Positions 26,867-34,984 of a stretch of 64,000 nucleotides of DNA are shown here, piece by piece. The notes under the pieces were generated by a model. It saw only the letters and a program-made list of their open reading frames with translations. It had not been told where the DNA came from and searched no databases. The position numbers were made by a program, and so were the translations under genes. Each line of letters opens with the position of its first letter. Within the stretch, counting starts at the first letter, position 1. The DNA comes from Tepidamorphus gemmatus (GTDB lineage: Bacteria > Pseudomonadota > Alphaproteobacteria > Rhizobiales > Tepidamorphaceae), in the NCBI RefSeq assembly GCF_004346195.1, contig NZ_SMAK01000005.1, positions 237,623 through 301,622 of the forward strand, given 5' to 3'.

Positions 26867-27145
26867 TTAGCGCAAATCCGGGAGACGTGGGAACTGGGTC
26901 CGCGTCAGGAATTGCGACGAAGCTGGGAGGCGGAGCGGATCATCGGGTCTGTGAAACGACGAGCCGCCCTGAGCCGACAGTGCCGTAACCGCGGCGGCCG
27001 CGTCGTCATGGATCGCGAACAGCCTGGCGAGGCCGCTGAGCTGGAACACCTCGCGCAGCTGGGGTGCCATGCCCGACAGCGCCAGCGGCACCGCGCCTGC
27101 CTTGCTCTTCTTCGCGGCCATCAGCAGGACGCGGAGACCGATCCG
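26867..27145 (-). pseudogene. Remnant of a STAS-domain protein
   Basis: In one minus-strand frame the segment RIGLRVLLMAAKKSKAGAVP followed by LSGMAPQLREVFQLSGLARL and FAIHDD is clearly the second half of a STAS (anti-sigma-factor-antagonist) domain. The first half, including the phosphorylatable Ser region, is missing from this frame, and no plausible start lies in front of it. The tail after the STAS part is unlike the family. The remaining sequence up to 27370 carries no recognisable gene. I read it as a truncated, decaying copy. Confidence 0.5.
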
Positions 27146-27370
27146 GCATGCAGGGCGATCCGGAAGCGCGACCGATGGCTCAGCCCGCAGCCGGACGGAT
27201 CGATGCGGGCCGCGGCGTCGATCGGCGCCGCCGCGCAATCGGCGAGATCGTGCGCCGTCTCCGCAGCCGCCTGCACCGCGTCGCGCCAGGTGTTGATCAG
27301 GATCGGTGGCTTGCCCCAATGCGCTGGCCAGCGCACAGGACGATGGAGGCCTGCGCCGTCAAGACCGGCG

Positions 27371-27727
27371 TCAGCCGCCGGCGGCCGCCACCACGGCGAT
27401 CTCGACCAGATAGTGCGGCGCGGCCAGCTTCGCCTCGACGGTTGCCCGGGCCGGGGTGTTGCCGGGCGACACCCAGGCGTCCCAGACCTCGTTCATCTCG
27501 TTGAAGCGGGCCATATCGGTGATCCAGATGGTCGCCGACAGCAGGCGGCTCTTGTCGGTGCCGGCCTCCGCCAGCAGGCCGTCGATCCGCCGCAGAATGT
27601 TCGCCGTCTGCTCGCCGACCGTCGCGGCCGGGCCGTCCAGGTCGACCTGGCCGGCGAGAAACACGAGGCCACCATAGGCGACGGCCTGACTCATGCGCGG
27701 TCCGGTCTGATGGCGGGTGATGGTCAT
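27371..27727 (-). CDS. RidA-family (YjgF/Rid) protein
   Basis: A 118-residue protein of the reactive-enamine/imine deaminase superfamily. It has the trimer-core motifs VFLAGQVDLDGPAATVGEQT and TPARATVEAKLAAPHYLVEI; the Arg in PARATVE corresponds to the substrate-carboxylate-binding Arg of active RidA members. An AGAGG site precedes the ATG by about 9 nt. It is intact, although both flanks contain gene remnants. Confidence 0.85.
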   Translation of the reverse strand: MTITRHQTGPRMSQAVAYGGLVFLAGQVDLDGPAATVGEQTANILRRIDGLLAEAGTDKSRLLSATIWITDMARFNEMNEVWDAWVSPGNTPARATVEAKLAAPHYLVEIAVVAAAGG

Positions 27728-27758
27728 CGGGTTCAGTCCTCTTCGCTATTCGGGTTCG

Positions 27759-27974
27759 GATCCCCAGGCAGGCGTACTTGACGTCGAGGTACTCGTCGAG
27801 ACCGCAATTCGATGCCGCGCGCCCGTACCCGGTATCGTTGGCCATCGCCTCCGCCTTGTCCTCGGACCCGAAGCCGACGACTGGCGCCAGCGGACCAGAC
27901 GTTTCCTCGCCCGTCGCCGGATTGGTCACGTCGAGGATCCCGCCGTCATCGGTGCCGGCCCGCTCGCCCCCGAT
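27759..27974 (-). pseudogene. Aldehyde dehydrogenase remnant with internal deletions
   Basis: Three separated parts of a succinate-semialdehyde-dehydrogenase-like protein are fused in one short frame: the N-terminal piece IGGERAGTDDGGILDVTNPA (W changed to R, stop codon just before), then the late-domain piece SGPLAPVVGFGSEDKAEAMA with NDTGYGRAA, then the extreme C-terminus GLDEYLDVKYACLGI. About 400 residues of a normal ALDH, including the catalytic Cys, are missing. The first junction lies at GEE, a sequence shared by both joined segments, consistent with deletion through short homology. Confidence 0.7.
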
Positions 27975-28055
27975 TCAGTTCGTCTCGCCGGGGAAAGGCA
28001 GCGGCCCCGCAAGGGCGCTTCCTGTCCGGCCTGCCGGATCCGTCTTCGCTCCGTG

Positions 28056-29213
28056 TCACCACGCCGCCCGATAGATCGCGAGCGCGTCCGCGCGGCTCAT
28101 CGGCCGCGGGTTGTTGACCAGCAGCCGCGTCTGCTTCATCGCATCGTCGGCCATCATCTCCAGCGCGTCTTCCGGAATGCCGACGTCGCGCAGACGCGGC
28201 TGCAGCCCGCACCGGGCGGCGAGATCAGCAAGACGGTCGGCGAATGCGGCGCCGCGCGCCTGCGTGCCGATCTCGGCGAGATCGGGGAACACGATCGGCG
28301 CGATGTCGGCATAGGCCTCGCCCGCCGTCTCCGCGTTGAAGCGCAGCACGTGCGGCAGCACCAGCGCGTTGGACAGACCATGCGGCACGTGGAAATGCCC
28401 GCCGATCGGATAGGCCAGCGCATGCACGGCAGCCACCGGCGAATTGGCAAAGGCCTGGCCGGCAAGCATCGAGCCAAGCAGCATGTCGGCTCTCGCCGCG
28501 CGGTCCTTGCCGTCATGCACGGCCGTTTCGATCGCCGCGCCCATCAGCCGCAAGGCCTCGCGGGCAAGCGCCCGTGACACGGGATTGTTGTTGGCGCTGG
28601 CCGAGGCATGGGCCTCGATCGCATGAACCATGGCATCGATCCCGGTCGCGGCGGTTACCGCCGGCGGCAGGCCGATCGTCAGGTCGGGATCGAGCAGCGC
28701 GACATCCGGCAACAGGACCGGGGAGACGACCCCCATCTTCTCGTGGGTGCCGGTGGTGACGATCGAGATCGGCGTCACCTCCGAGCCGGTTCCCGCAGTG
28801 GTCGGAACCAGCATCAGCGGCAGCCGCGGACCCCGGGCATTGCCGATGCCATAGACCTCGGGCAGTGTCTCGCGGCCTGACGCCAGCAGCGCCACCAGCT
28901 TGGCGACATCGAGCGAGGAGCCGCCGCCGAAGCCGATCACGGCATCCGCCTCGTGGTCCCTTGCGCGCTTCGTCGCCGCGTGCACGACGTGTTCCGGTGG
29001 GTCCGCCGCGACATCGGAAAAGACCGCCACGTCGAGGCCCGCCTCACCAAGCGCCGCGAGCGGCGGTTCGATGAGGCCGACCCGGACCAGACCGGGATCG
29101 GTGACCACCAGCACCCGGCGCCAGCCTCTCGCCGCGGCCAGCGCGCCGATCCGCCGCGATTCCCCCGCGCCGAAGACGATGCTGCCGGCTGTGTTGAACG
29201 TGAACGGCCTCAT
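28056..29213 (-). CDS. Iron-containing (group III) alcohol dehydrogenase
   Basis: NAD(P)-dependent metal alcohol dehydrogenase of 385 residues. The Rossmann-like N-terminal domain has GFGGGSSLDVAKL, and the metal site is visible as GIDAMVHAIEAHASA and HALAYPIGGHFHVPHGLSNA, supplying the Asp and three His ligands. The start is ATG 29213 (MRPFTFNTAGSIVFGAGES). The catabolic substrate could be a short-chain alcohol or aldehyde; context (enoyl-CoA hydratase upstream, dihydroxyacetone kinase beyond) does not settle it. Confidence 0.85.
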   Translation of the reverse strand: MRPFTFNTAGSIVFGAGESRRIGALAAARGWRRVLVVTDPGLVRVGLIEPPLAALGEAGLDVAVFSDVAADPPEHVVHAATKRARDHEADAVIGFGGGSSLDVAKLVALLASGRETLPEVYGIGNARGPRLPLMLVPTTAGTGSEVTPISIVTTGTHEKMGVVSPVLLPDVALLDPDLTIGLPPAVTAATGIDAMVHAIEAHASASANNNPVSRALAREALRLMGAAIETAVHDGKDRAARADMLLGSMLAGQAFANSPVAAVHALAYPIGGHFHVPHGLSNALVLPHVLRFNAETAGEAYADIAPIVFPDLAEIGTQARGAAFADRLADLAARCGLQPRLRDVGIPEDALEMMADDAMKQTRLLVNNPRPMSRADALAIYRAAW

Positions 29214-29438
29214 GATCCGAAACTCCCGTTGAGCACGCTGGCGACCGCGGCGACCGGCACCGCGACCCAGAACGCGGTCATGACCAGTCTCGCAGCCGTC
29301 GCCGGCGGCGGCGGGTTGCGGTCGGCGAGGAGAAGGCTGCGCCGATCGTTCGCCTGCCGCACGCACGCGAGCCGCCGACACCAGGCTGATGGCGCGAGTC
29401 AGGCCCCGCGAGGCGACGAGCCGGAACGCCGTCCGTCG

Positions 29439-30209
29439 TCACCGCGCGCGCCTTGCAAGGAACGCCGCGACCGCCGCCTTCATCTCGGGACTGCGGCCCG
29501 CTTCGGCCTGCAGGTCGCGTTCGAGATCGAGCTGGGCATCAAGAGCAGGTTCGCTCGCTCGGGCGATCAGCCGCTTGGTCGCCGCCACGGCTGCCGGGGC
29601 GAGGCGGGCGAGCCTGCCGGCGATCGCCATCGCCTGCGCCTCGAGTTCGGCGTCCTCGACGACCCGCCACACCAGCCCCCAGGCCATCGCCTCCTCGGCG
29701 GCGATACGCTCGCCGAGCAGCATCGCGGCGGAGGCGCGGATGCGCCCCGCAATCCCTGGCAGGAACAGCGTGTTGCCGGCGTCGGGCACCAGCGCGATGC
29801 CGACAAAGGGCTCGTAGAAGAAGGCCGACCGCCCGGCCAGCACGATGTCGCCTGCGAGCGCGACACCCACCGAGGCGCCGGCACAGGGTCCGTTCACCGC
29901 ACTGACGATCGGCAGGCGCGAGGAGCGCATCCGCCGGATCAGCGGGTTGAAATGGGCTTCCAGCACATGATCGAGCGCCGGCGTCTCGTCGGGGTCGATG
30001 GTCGCGAGATCGTAGCCCGCGCCGAAGCCGCGCCCCGCCCCGGTCAGGATCACCGCGCGGACCTCCGCATCGGCCTCGAGACGCTCGAAGGCGTCGCGGA
30101 GTTCGTCCGCCGTGCGGTTGCGCATCGCGTTCAGCTTCTCGGCGCGCTCGACCGTCACTCGGGCGATACCGTCCTCGACCGCCAGCGAAATGTCCTGGTA
30201 TGTGCTCAT
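29439..30209 (-). CDS. Enoyl-CoA hydratase/isomerase family protein
   Basis: A 256-residue crotonase-fold protein. The oxyanion-hole segments are present as GAGRGFGAGYDLA and NGPCAGASVGVALAGDIVLA. At the usual catalytic positions the sequence reads FFYEPFVGIALVPDAGNTLF, with no Glu where classical hydratases have one but a later Asp, as in PaaG/isomerase-like members, so it may be an isomerase. The ATG at 30209 is preferred to one 10 codons upstream. A 225-bp gap separates it from the alcohol dehydrogenase. Confidence 0.8.
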   Translation of the reverse strand: MSTYQDISLAVEDGIARVTVERAEKLNAMRNRTADELRDAFERLEADAEVRAVILTGAGRGFGAGYDLATIDPDETPALDHVLEAHFNPLIRRMRSSRLPIVSAVNGPCAGASVGVALAGDIVLAGRSAFFYEPFVGIALVPDAGNTLFLPGIAGRIRASAAMLLGERIAAEEAMAWGLVWRVVEDAELEAQAMAIAGRLARLAPAAVAATKRLIARASEPALDAQLDLERDLQAEAGRSPEMKAAVAAFLARRAR

Positions 30210-30584
30210 GACGCCGTCTCCGCTGATGCGCCTGGCCACTCTTCCGCTCCTCGCGAGCGACTGATACCACGCCGCGCCCGCCAGTCCACCCGCAGCCGGC
30301 GCCGCGACAAGCGGGAGGGGGTGACCGCCTCGCCTGTCCGCCGGCGAGCGAGAGAGGCTGGTGCCGAGCGCCCCGCTGTGCGCAGGCCCGCGCCCGGCCG
30401 CCCGTTTCGGGACGCCGGCGCGGCTGCCGATGGCCTGCCACTGATGTCGGCTGTGGCAAGAATGCCGTCATCCCTGCCGATAGCCCGCGACGAGCGCTCG
30501 ATCGGACCATTGCCCGCGCCGGAAGACTTCCGATGCCGAAGACGGCTGCGTCGTTCCCGGGATGACGTCGGAGAGAATCCCCGC
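30210..30584. repeat. Intergenic region with a 100-bp inverted-repeat element
   Basis: No gene is seen in these 375 bp. GTCATCCC at 30467-30474 and GGGATGAC at 30559-30566 form a perfect 8-bp inverted repeat enclosing about 84 bp, and a similar GTCATCCCGG motif occurs at 52962-52971 in another gene-poor gap. This looks like a palindromic intergenic repeat family of the genome rather than a gene. Confidence 0.4.
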
Positions 30585-31574
30585 TCACATTCCCCAGCGC
30601 AAGGCCGCCGTGTGGACGGGCGCGTCCCAGTGCCGTGCGATCTCCTCATCGAGCAGGGTCACCGTCAGCGAGCAGCCGGCCATCTCGAGCGAGGTGACAT
30701 AGTTGCCGACCAGCGAGCGGGTGATCCGAATGCCGCGACGCTCGATCAGCTTGCGGGCGTTGTCATACATCAGATACAGCTCCATCGTCGGCGTGCCGCC
30801 GAATCCGTTGACCAGCAGCAGCGCCTCACCGCTGGCATCCGCACCGAAATCGCCGAGGATCGCCGCAACCATCTCATCGGCGATCTCCCGAGCGGGCATG
30901 AGCTTCACGCGCCTGCGGCCGGGCTCGCCGTGGATGCCGACGCCCATCTCCATCTCGTCCTCGGCAAGGCTGAAGGTCGGCGTGCCCGCAGCCGGCACCG
31001 TGCAGGAGGTCAGCGCGATCCCCATCGAGCGGGTGCGGGCGTTGACGCGCTCTCCGAGGGCCTGGCAGCTTGCGAGATCGGCGCCTGCCTCGGCCGCCGC
31101 GCCGACCACCTTCTCCACCACAAGGGTGCCGGCCACACCGCGCCGTCCGGTCGAGAAGCTGGACGCCTCGACCGCCACGTCGTCATTGGTGACGACGGTC
31201 GCGACCGTGCCGGACGCCATCTCCGCGGCCATCTCGAAGTTCATCACGTCGCCTTCGTAGTTCTTCACCACATAGAGCACGCCCGCCCCCTGATCGACCG
31301 CCTCGGCGGCCGCCAGCATCTGGTCGGGTGTCGGCGAGGTGAACACCTGCCCGGGACAGGCGGCATCCAGCATCCCATGGCCGACGAATCCGACATGCAA
31401 CGGTTCGTGGCCCGAGCCGCCGCCGGAAACCAGCGCCACCTTGCCGGGCTTCAGCGCGCGCCGGCGCACGAACTTGTGATCCTCGCCGAGCACCACGATA
31501 TCCGAATGCGCCGCGCAGAATCCGTCGAGACTTTCGCGCAACACCGTCTCGACGCCGTTGATCAGTTTCTTCAT
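30585..31574 (-). CDS. dhaK: Dihydroxyacetone kinase, DhaK subunit
   Basis: Binds dihydroxyacetone covalently and receives phosphate from ADP bound on DhaL. The 329-residue product has the substrate-loop motif SGGGSGHEPLHVGFVGHGML and the active-site His in GVGIHGEPGRRR (about H215). It is the last gene of the polyol operon, 15 nt after a small HTH-like gene, and separated from dhaL by the PTS genes. Confidence 0.9.
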   Translation of the reverse strand: MKKLINGVETVLRESLDGFCAAHSDIVVLGEDHKFVRRRALKPGKVALVSGGGSGHEPLHVGFVGHGMLDAACPGQVFTSPTPDQMLAAAEAVDQGAGVLYVVKNYEGDVMNFEMAAEMASGTVATVVTNDDVAVEASSFSTGRRGVAGTLVVEKVVGAAAEAGADLASCQALGERVNARTRSMGIALTSCTVPAAGTPTFSLAEDEMEMGVGIHGEPGRRRVKLMPAREIADEMVAAILGDFGADASGEALLLVNGFGGTPTMELYLMYDNARKLIERRGIRITRSLVGNYVTSLEMAGCSLTVTLLDEEIARHWDAPVHTAALRWGM

Positions 31575-31589
31575 GGATGTGGCACTCCC

Positions 31590-32012
31590 TCAATCCGCAT
31601 CGATCAGCCTGGCGAGCCGCGCGACGAAATCCTGGACGGCGCGGTCGAACTCGGCGTTGCGCCGTCCGCTGCCGAGATCGGGCACGTTGAGCGTCAGCGC
31701 ACGGAGCTTCGGCCGGCTCGCCGCACCCGCGGCCCGGCGGGGATGGGCGGCGGCATAGGCAGAGAGAAACCGCGCCCGCTCGTCGGGCGAGAAATGGCAC
31801 AGCTCGAGGATGACCTCGACATCCCCGGCGGGGATCGGCGTCGGATAGGCAGGATTGGTTATTTGGCTTATGAAGCTCGGATTCTTGCCGAGTGCCTCGG
31901 CAAGCCGCCGGCGGGTGCCCGAAGGGCGCCGGTCGATGATGTCGCGCAGCAGCGCCTTGTAGGCAGCAATCGGTTCACCCGGCTCGGCCGCGCGTGCGTC
32001 GGAATCGCTCAT
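31590..32012 (-). CDS. Small HTH-like regulatory protein of the Dha operon
   Basis: A 140-residue protein whose central part, RRLAEALGKNPSFISQITNP, reads like a helix-turn-helix of the Cro/CI type, followed by a segment on metabolic-sensor-like residues (VEVILELCHFSPDERARFL). The start overlaps the enzyme I stop by one base (TGATG). Autoregulation of the dihydroxyacetone operon is a reasonable guess. I know no experimentally defined homologue. Confidence 0.55.
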   Translation of the reverse strand: MSDSDARAAEPGEPIAAYKALLRDIIDRRPSGTRRRLAEALGKNPSFISQITNPAYPTPIPAGDVEVILELCHFSPDERARFLSAYAAAHPRRAAGAASRPKLRALTLNVPDLGSGRRNAEFDRAVQDFVARLARLIDAD

Positions 32013-33631
32013 CAGCGGGCCGGCTCCCATCCGACGATCGCCTGTTTGACCGCACCGACCGCCGACGGCGCGACGGACAGGCAGCGCAATCCGGCCGCCA
32101 GCAACGCCGGGACGACGGCAGGATCGCCGCCGGCATCTCCGCACAGCGATATCGGAATGGCGCGCGCTTCGGCCGTCGCCACCGTCATCGCAATGAGCTT
32201 CAGCACCGCCGGAGCGGTCGGATCGGTCAGATCGCCAAGCCCGGGAGCGTCGCGGCTCGCGGCCATCACATACTGGATGAGGTCGTTGGACCCGATCGAA
32301 ACGAAATCGGTATCGAAGTGTTCGAGCGCCAGCGCCGCCGCCGGCACCTCGACCATCATCCCCAGCGGCGGGACGCGATGGGGGATCTGCTCCCGCCCCA
32401 GCGCCGCTGCAGCCTCGGCGAGCAGCCCGCGCACGCGCTGCATCTCGCCGGGAATGGCCACCATCGGCACCATGATCCGGATGTCGCCGTCCGTAGCGGC
32501 GCGCAACAGCGCGCGCAGCTGCACGCGGAACACCTCGGGGTGCCTGAGCGACAGCCGCACGCCGCGCATGCCGAGGAAGCTGTTCGGCTCGTTGTCGACC
32601 GTGTAGCCCGGGATCGGCTTGTCGCCGCCGGCATCGAGCGTGCGCACGACCACCGGCCGCCCGGCGGCCCAGGCGAGAAGCCGACGATACGCGGCAAGCT
32701 GCGCGGCTTCGTCCGGCAGTCCTGCGCCCGCATGGAACATCAGCTCGGTGCGGGCGAGCCCGATGCCATCGCAGATCGCCGGATCGATGCCGTCGAGTTC
32801 GGCAGGATCGGCGACGTTGATCATCACCTGCACCCGCTCGCCGGAGGCTGTCAGCGCCGGCCGACGGGCAGCCGCGGCCACGGCGACACGGCGGCGCTCC
32901 AACGCGCCCCGGGCGTCCGCAAAGGCGGCCCGCTCGCCCGGATCGGGCCGCACCACCAGTCTGCCTGCCTCCCCGTCCAGCAGGGCAAGGTCGCCGTCCG
33001 TGGTGTCGACCGGCCCCAGACCGATGGCCATCGGCACGCCGCGCGCGCGCGCCAGCATTGCCACATGGCTGGTGGCGCTGCCGGCGGCAAGCGCGATGCC
33101 ACGCCCGGTCCAGTCGGTCGACAGGAACCGCGACGGCGTGATGTCGTCGGCGACCAGGATCGCCGCCTCGGGCAGGACTGCGGAAACCTCTGCGTCCCCC
33201 CTCAGACGTGCCAGCACCCGGTCCCGCAGATCGGCAAGGTCGGCGGCGCGAGCGCGGAAGTATTCTTCCTCGGCGGTCTGGTAGTCGGCGATCAACGCAT
33301 CGACGGCGTCGGTCCAGGCGACGTCGGCCGCCGCCCCGGCGGCGATCGCCGCGAAGGCCGGCTCGCTCAGCGTCTCGTCAGTGGCGAGCGCAAGCTGGAA
33401 CTCGAGCATGTCCGCCGCCTCGCCGGTATGGGCGGCGATCAGCTCGCCGAGTGCCGTCATCGCCTCATCCAGTGCCGCCTCCAGCGCGGCACGCTCGGTT
33501 GCCGGATCGCCTGCGACGCGACGCGGCCCGGTTCGTGCCTGGTCGATGATGACCGGACCCAGCACGAGACCGGGCGAGGCGGGCCGTCCGACATGCACGA
33601 CCTTGTCCGGCGATCGTGCGGCAGGTCTCAT
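32012..33631 (-). CDS. Dedicated PTS enzyme I (PEP-protein phosphotransferase)
   Basis: Phosphorylates its HPr from PEP as the energy input for dihydroxyacetone phosphorylation. The 539-residue product has the phospho-His domain (GSATSHVAMLARARG, His about 189), the PEP-binding barrel (RTLDAGGDKPIPGY, FLGMRGVRLSL) and the C-terminal catalytic Cys (SLCGDAGGDPAV). It overlaps the HPr gene by 4 nt. In E. coli the equivalent domain is fused, and partly truncated, in DhaM; here it is a complete stand-alone enzyme I. Confidence 0.85.
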   Translation of the reverse strand: MRPAARSPDKVVHVGRPASPGLVLGPVIIDQARTGPRRVAGDPATERAALEAALDEAMTALGELIAAHTGEAADMLEFQLALATDETLSEPAFAAIAAGAAADVAWTDAVDALIADYQTAEEEYFRARAADLADLRDRVLARLRGDAEVSAVLPEAAILVADDITPSRFLSTDWTGRGIALAAGSATSHVAMLARARGVPMAIGLGPVDTTDGDLALLDGEAGRLVVRPDPGERAAFADARGALERRRVAVAAAARRPALTASGERVQVMINVADPAELDGIDPAICDGIGLARTELMFHAGAGLPDEAAQLAAYRRLLAWAAGRPVVVRTLDAGGDKPIPGYTVDNEPNSFLGMRGVRLSLRHPEVFRVQLRALLRAATDGDIRIMVPMVAIPGEMQRVRGLLAEAAAALGREQIPHRVPPLGMMVEVPAAALALEHFDTDFVSIGSNDLIQYVMAASRDAPGLGDLTDPTAPAVLKLIAMTVATAEARAIPISLCGDAGGDPAVVPALLAAGLRCLSVAPSAVGAVKQAIVGWEPAR

Positions 33632-33915
33632 ACCGCCTCGTCCGCGAAATCGGTTTCAACCAGGCGCACCAGCGCCGCCAACGCCCGGTCGGCATCCTCA
33701 CCGGTGGCGCGGAAATGCAGCACGGTGTCCTTCGGCGCCTTCACCGCCATGACCTTGACGATGCTCTTGGCGTCGATCCAGGGCCCGTCCGGTGCGGGGG
33801 CGACCTCGATCTGCGAGGCGAAGCGCTTCGCAAGCTTGGTCAGCTTGACCGACGGCCGGGCATGCAGCCCGACCTCGTGAAACAGCAGGACCGAGGCGGT
33901 GCAGGGTGCGGTCAT
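33628..33915 (-). CDS. Dedicated HPr phosphocarrier
   Basis: A 95-residue HPr with the phosphorylation site EVGLHARPSVKLTKL (His about 18) and a Ser46-like segment IDAKSIVKVMAV. It lies between the DhaM EIIA gene (17 nt upstream) and enzyme I (ATGA overlap), so it presumably serves only the dihydroxyacetone kinase phosphorelay. Confidence 0.85.
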   Translation of the reverse strand: MTAPCTASVLLFHEVGLHARPSVKLTKLAKRFASQIEVAPAPDGPWIDAKSIVKVMAVKAPKDTVLHFRATGEDADRALAALVRLVETDFADEAV

Positions 33916-33932
33916 CTCGTCTCTCTGGCTTG

Positions 33933-34352
33933 TTACCGGGGGGCCAGTTCCTCGGCCGTCCGACGGACATCGTCAAGACTGCCTCCTCCCCAGGCTTCGG
34001 TCGCCGCCATGATCGCTCCCTCGACGAGCGGGGCATTGACCAGAACGGTCCTTTCCTGCCGCTCTTCGGGCAGCAGTTCGATCGCCATCTCGCTGTTGGT
34101 CTCGGCGCCGCCGAGATCCACGAGGATTGCCACGCCAGCCTCCGACCAGGCCGCGTCAATCGCGGCGATGATCTTCTCCACGCTGGTGCCAAGTCCCCCG
34201 TCCGGATTGCCGCCGCACCAGGCAAGCGGCACCTCGGTCCCGACCATCTGGCGCACCATGTCGGCGGTGCCCCGCGCCACGTCGGGCGAATGCGACACGA
34301 TCACGATGCCGACGCGGGCGGGTGTCCCGGCGCTGGTCTTGGCAAGGCTCAT
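33933..34352 (-). CDS. dhaM: DhaM, EIIA-type phosphotransferase subunit
   Basis: A 139-residue EIIA(Dha) domain that passes phosphate from HPr to ADP on DhaL. The active His lies in GIVIVSHSPDVARGTADMVR (His about 21), followed by LVDLGGAETNSEMAIELL and VLVNAPLVEGAIMAATEA. It corresponds only to the first third of E. coli DhaM, the HPr and enzyme I parts being separate genes downstream. Its ATG overlaps the dhaL stop. Confidence 0.85.
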   Translation of the reverse strand: MSLAKTSAGTPARVGIVIVSHSPDVARGTADMVRQMVGTEVPLAWCGGNPDGGLGTSVEKIIAAIDAAWSEAGVAILVDLGGAETNSEMAIELLPEERQERTVLVNAPLVEGAIMAATEAWGGGSLDDVRRTAEELAPR

Positions 34353-34984
34353 GCGAAATCTCCGATTGCGTCACACACAGCCTCGACCAGAAGCTGGCTC
34401 GACCGGGCGCCGGGGTCCATGTGGCCGACCGACCGCTCGCCGAGGAACGACGCCCGCCCCCGGGTGGCGCGCATCGGCACCGTCGCCGCGGCCGCCTCGG
34501 CGGCGATCGCGCGGATCGTTGCCAGATCCTCGCCGCGGGCCACTGCGGCCTGCACGGGTGCCAGCACGTCGAGCATCGTCTTCTGGCCGGTCTCCGACTT
34601 GCCGCGGGCCTTCACCGCGTCGATCGCCGCCGCCAGCGCCGCGGCGACGTCGCCGCGTCCGGGCGCCGCCGGAAGGGTCTTGCCCAGTGTCATCAGCAGC
34701 GTGCCGTAGAGCGGCCCGGAAGCACCGCCGACCTTCATCACCAGCTCCATCCCCGCCGCCTTCAGCGCCTCCGGCAGCGGCTTCGCGGCGATGGCCGGCA
34801 GGTTCGCCGTTACCGCCTCGAAGCCGCGCTTCATGTTGACACCGTGATCGCCGTCACCGATCGCCTGGTCGAGCGCTGTCAGTTCCTCGGCATGGGCGAT
34901 GATCGTGCGCGCCATGGCCCCGAACAATGTCTCGATGTCGTCGGCCCCGAGAGCGACGGCCATATGGCCCGGTAGGTCCGTCAT
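34349..34984 (-). CDS. dhaL: Dihydroxyacetone kinase, DhaL (ADP-binding) subunit
   Basis: A 211-residue helical barrel holding ADP as a coenzyme, with the Asp-rich magnesium site ALDQAIGDGDHGVNMKRGFE and the nucleotide loop KVGGASGPLYGTLLM. Start and stop overlap its neighbours by 4 nt each (ATGA), tying it to the ABC transporter upstream and dhaM downstream. Confidence 0.9.
   Translation of the reverse strand: MTDLPGHMAVALGADDIETLFGAMARTIIAHAEELTALDQAIGDGDHGVNMKRGFEAVTANLPAIAAKPLPEALKAAGMELVMKVGGASGPLYGTLLMTLGKTLPAAPGRGDVAAALAAAIDAVKARGKSETGQKTMLDVLAPVQAAVARGEDLATIRAIAAEAAAATVPMRATRGRASFLGERSVGHMDPGARSSQLLVEAVCDAIGDFA

Noticed and set aside
27150..27210. A second STAS-like reading (PIDAAARIDPSGCGL) in another frame just upstream of the STAS remnant
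   Set aside because: The resemblance is short and would duplicate rather than complete the remnant; it may be chance.
29210..29281. A 23-codon frame (MTAFWVAVPVAAVASVLNGS...) whose stop overlaps the alcohol dehydrogenase ATG
   Set aside because: It is hydrophobic and ends in ATGA, but it is too short, lacks a ribosome site and has no recognisable relative. It could be the tail of a lost membrane gene.
30430..30530. Possible cobalamin riboswitch (GCCACTG and GGAAGACTTCC nearby)
   Set aside because: The conserved B12-box context and surrounding stems are missing, and the element is not upstream of a B12-related gene in the right orientation.
28953..32606. A 1217-codon open frame on the plus strand
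   Set aside because: It runs antisense to five recognisable genes (alcohol dehydrogenase, enoyl-CoA hydratase, DhaK, HTH protein, enzyme I). It is a by-product of high GC in the third codon position, with an Arg/Asp/His-rich, domain-free product.
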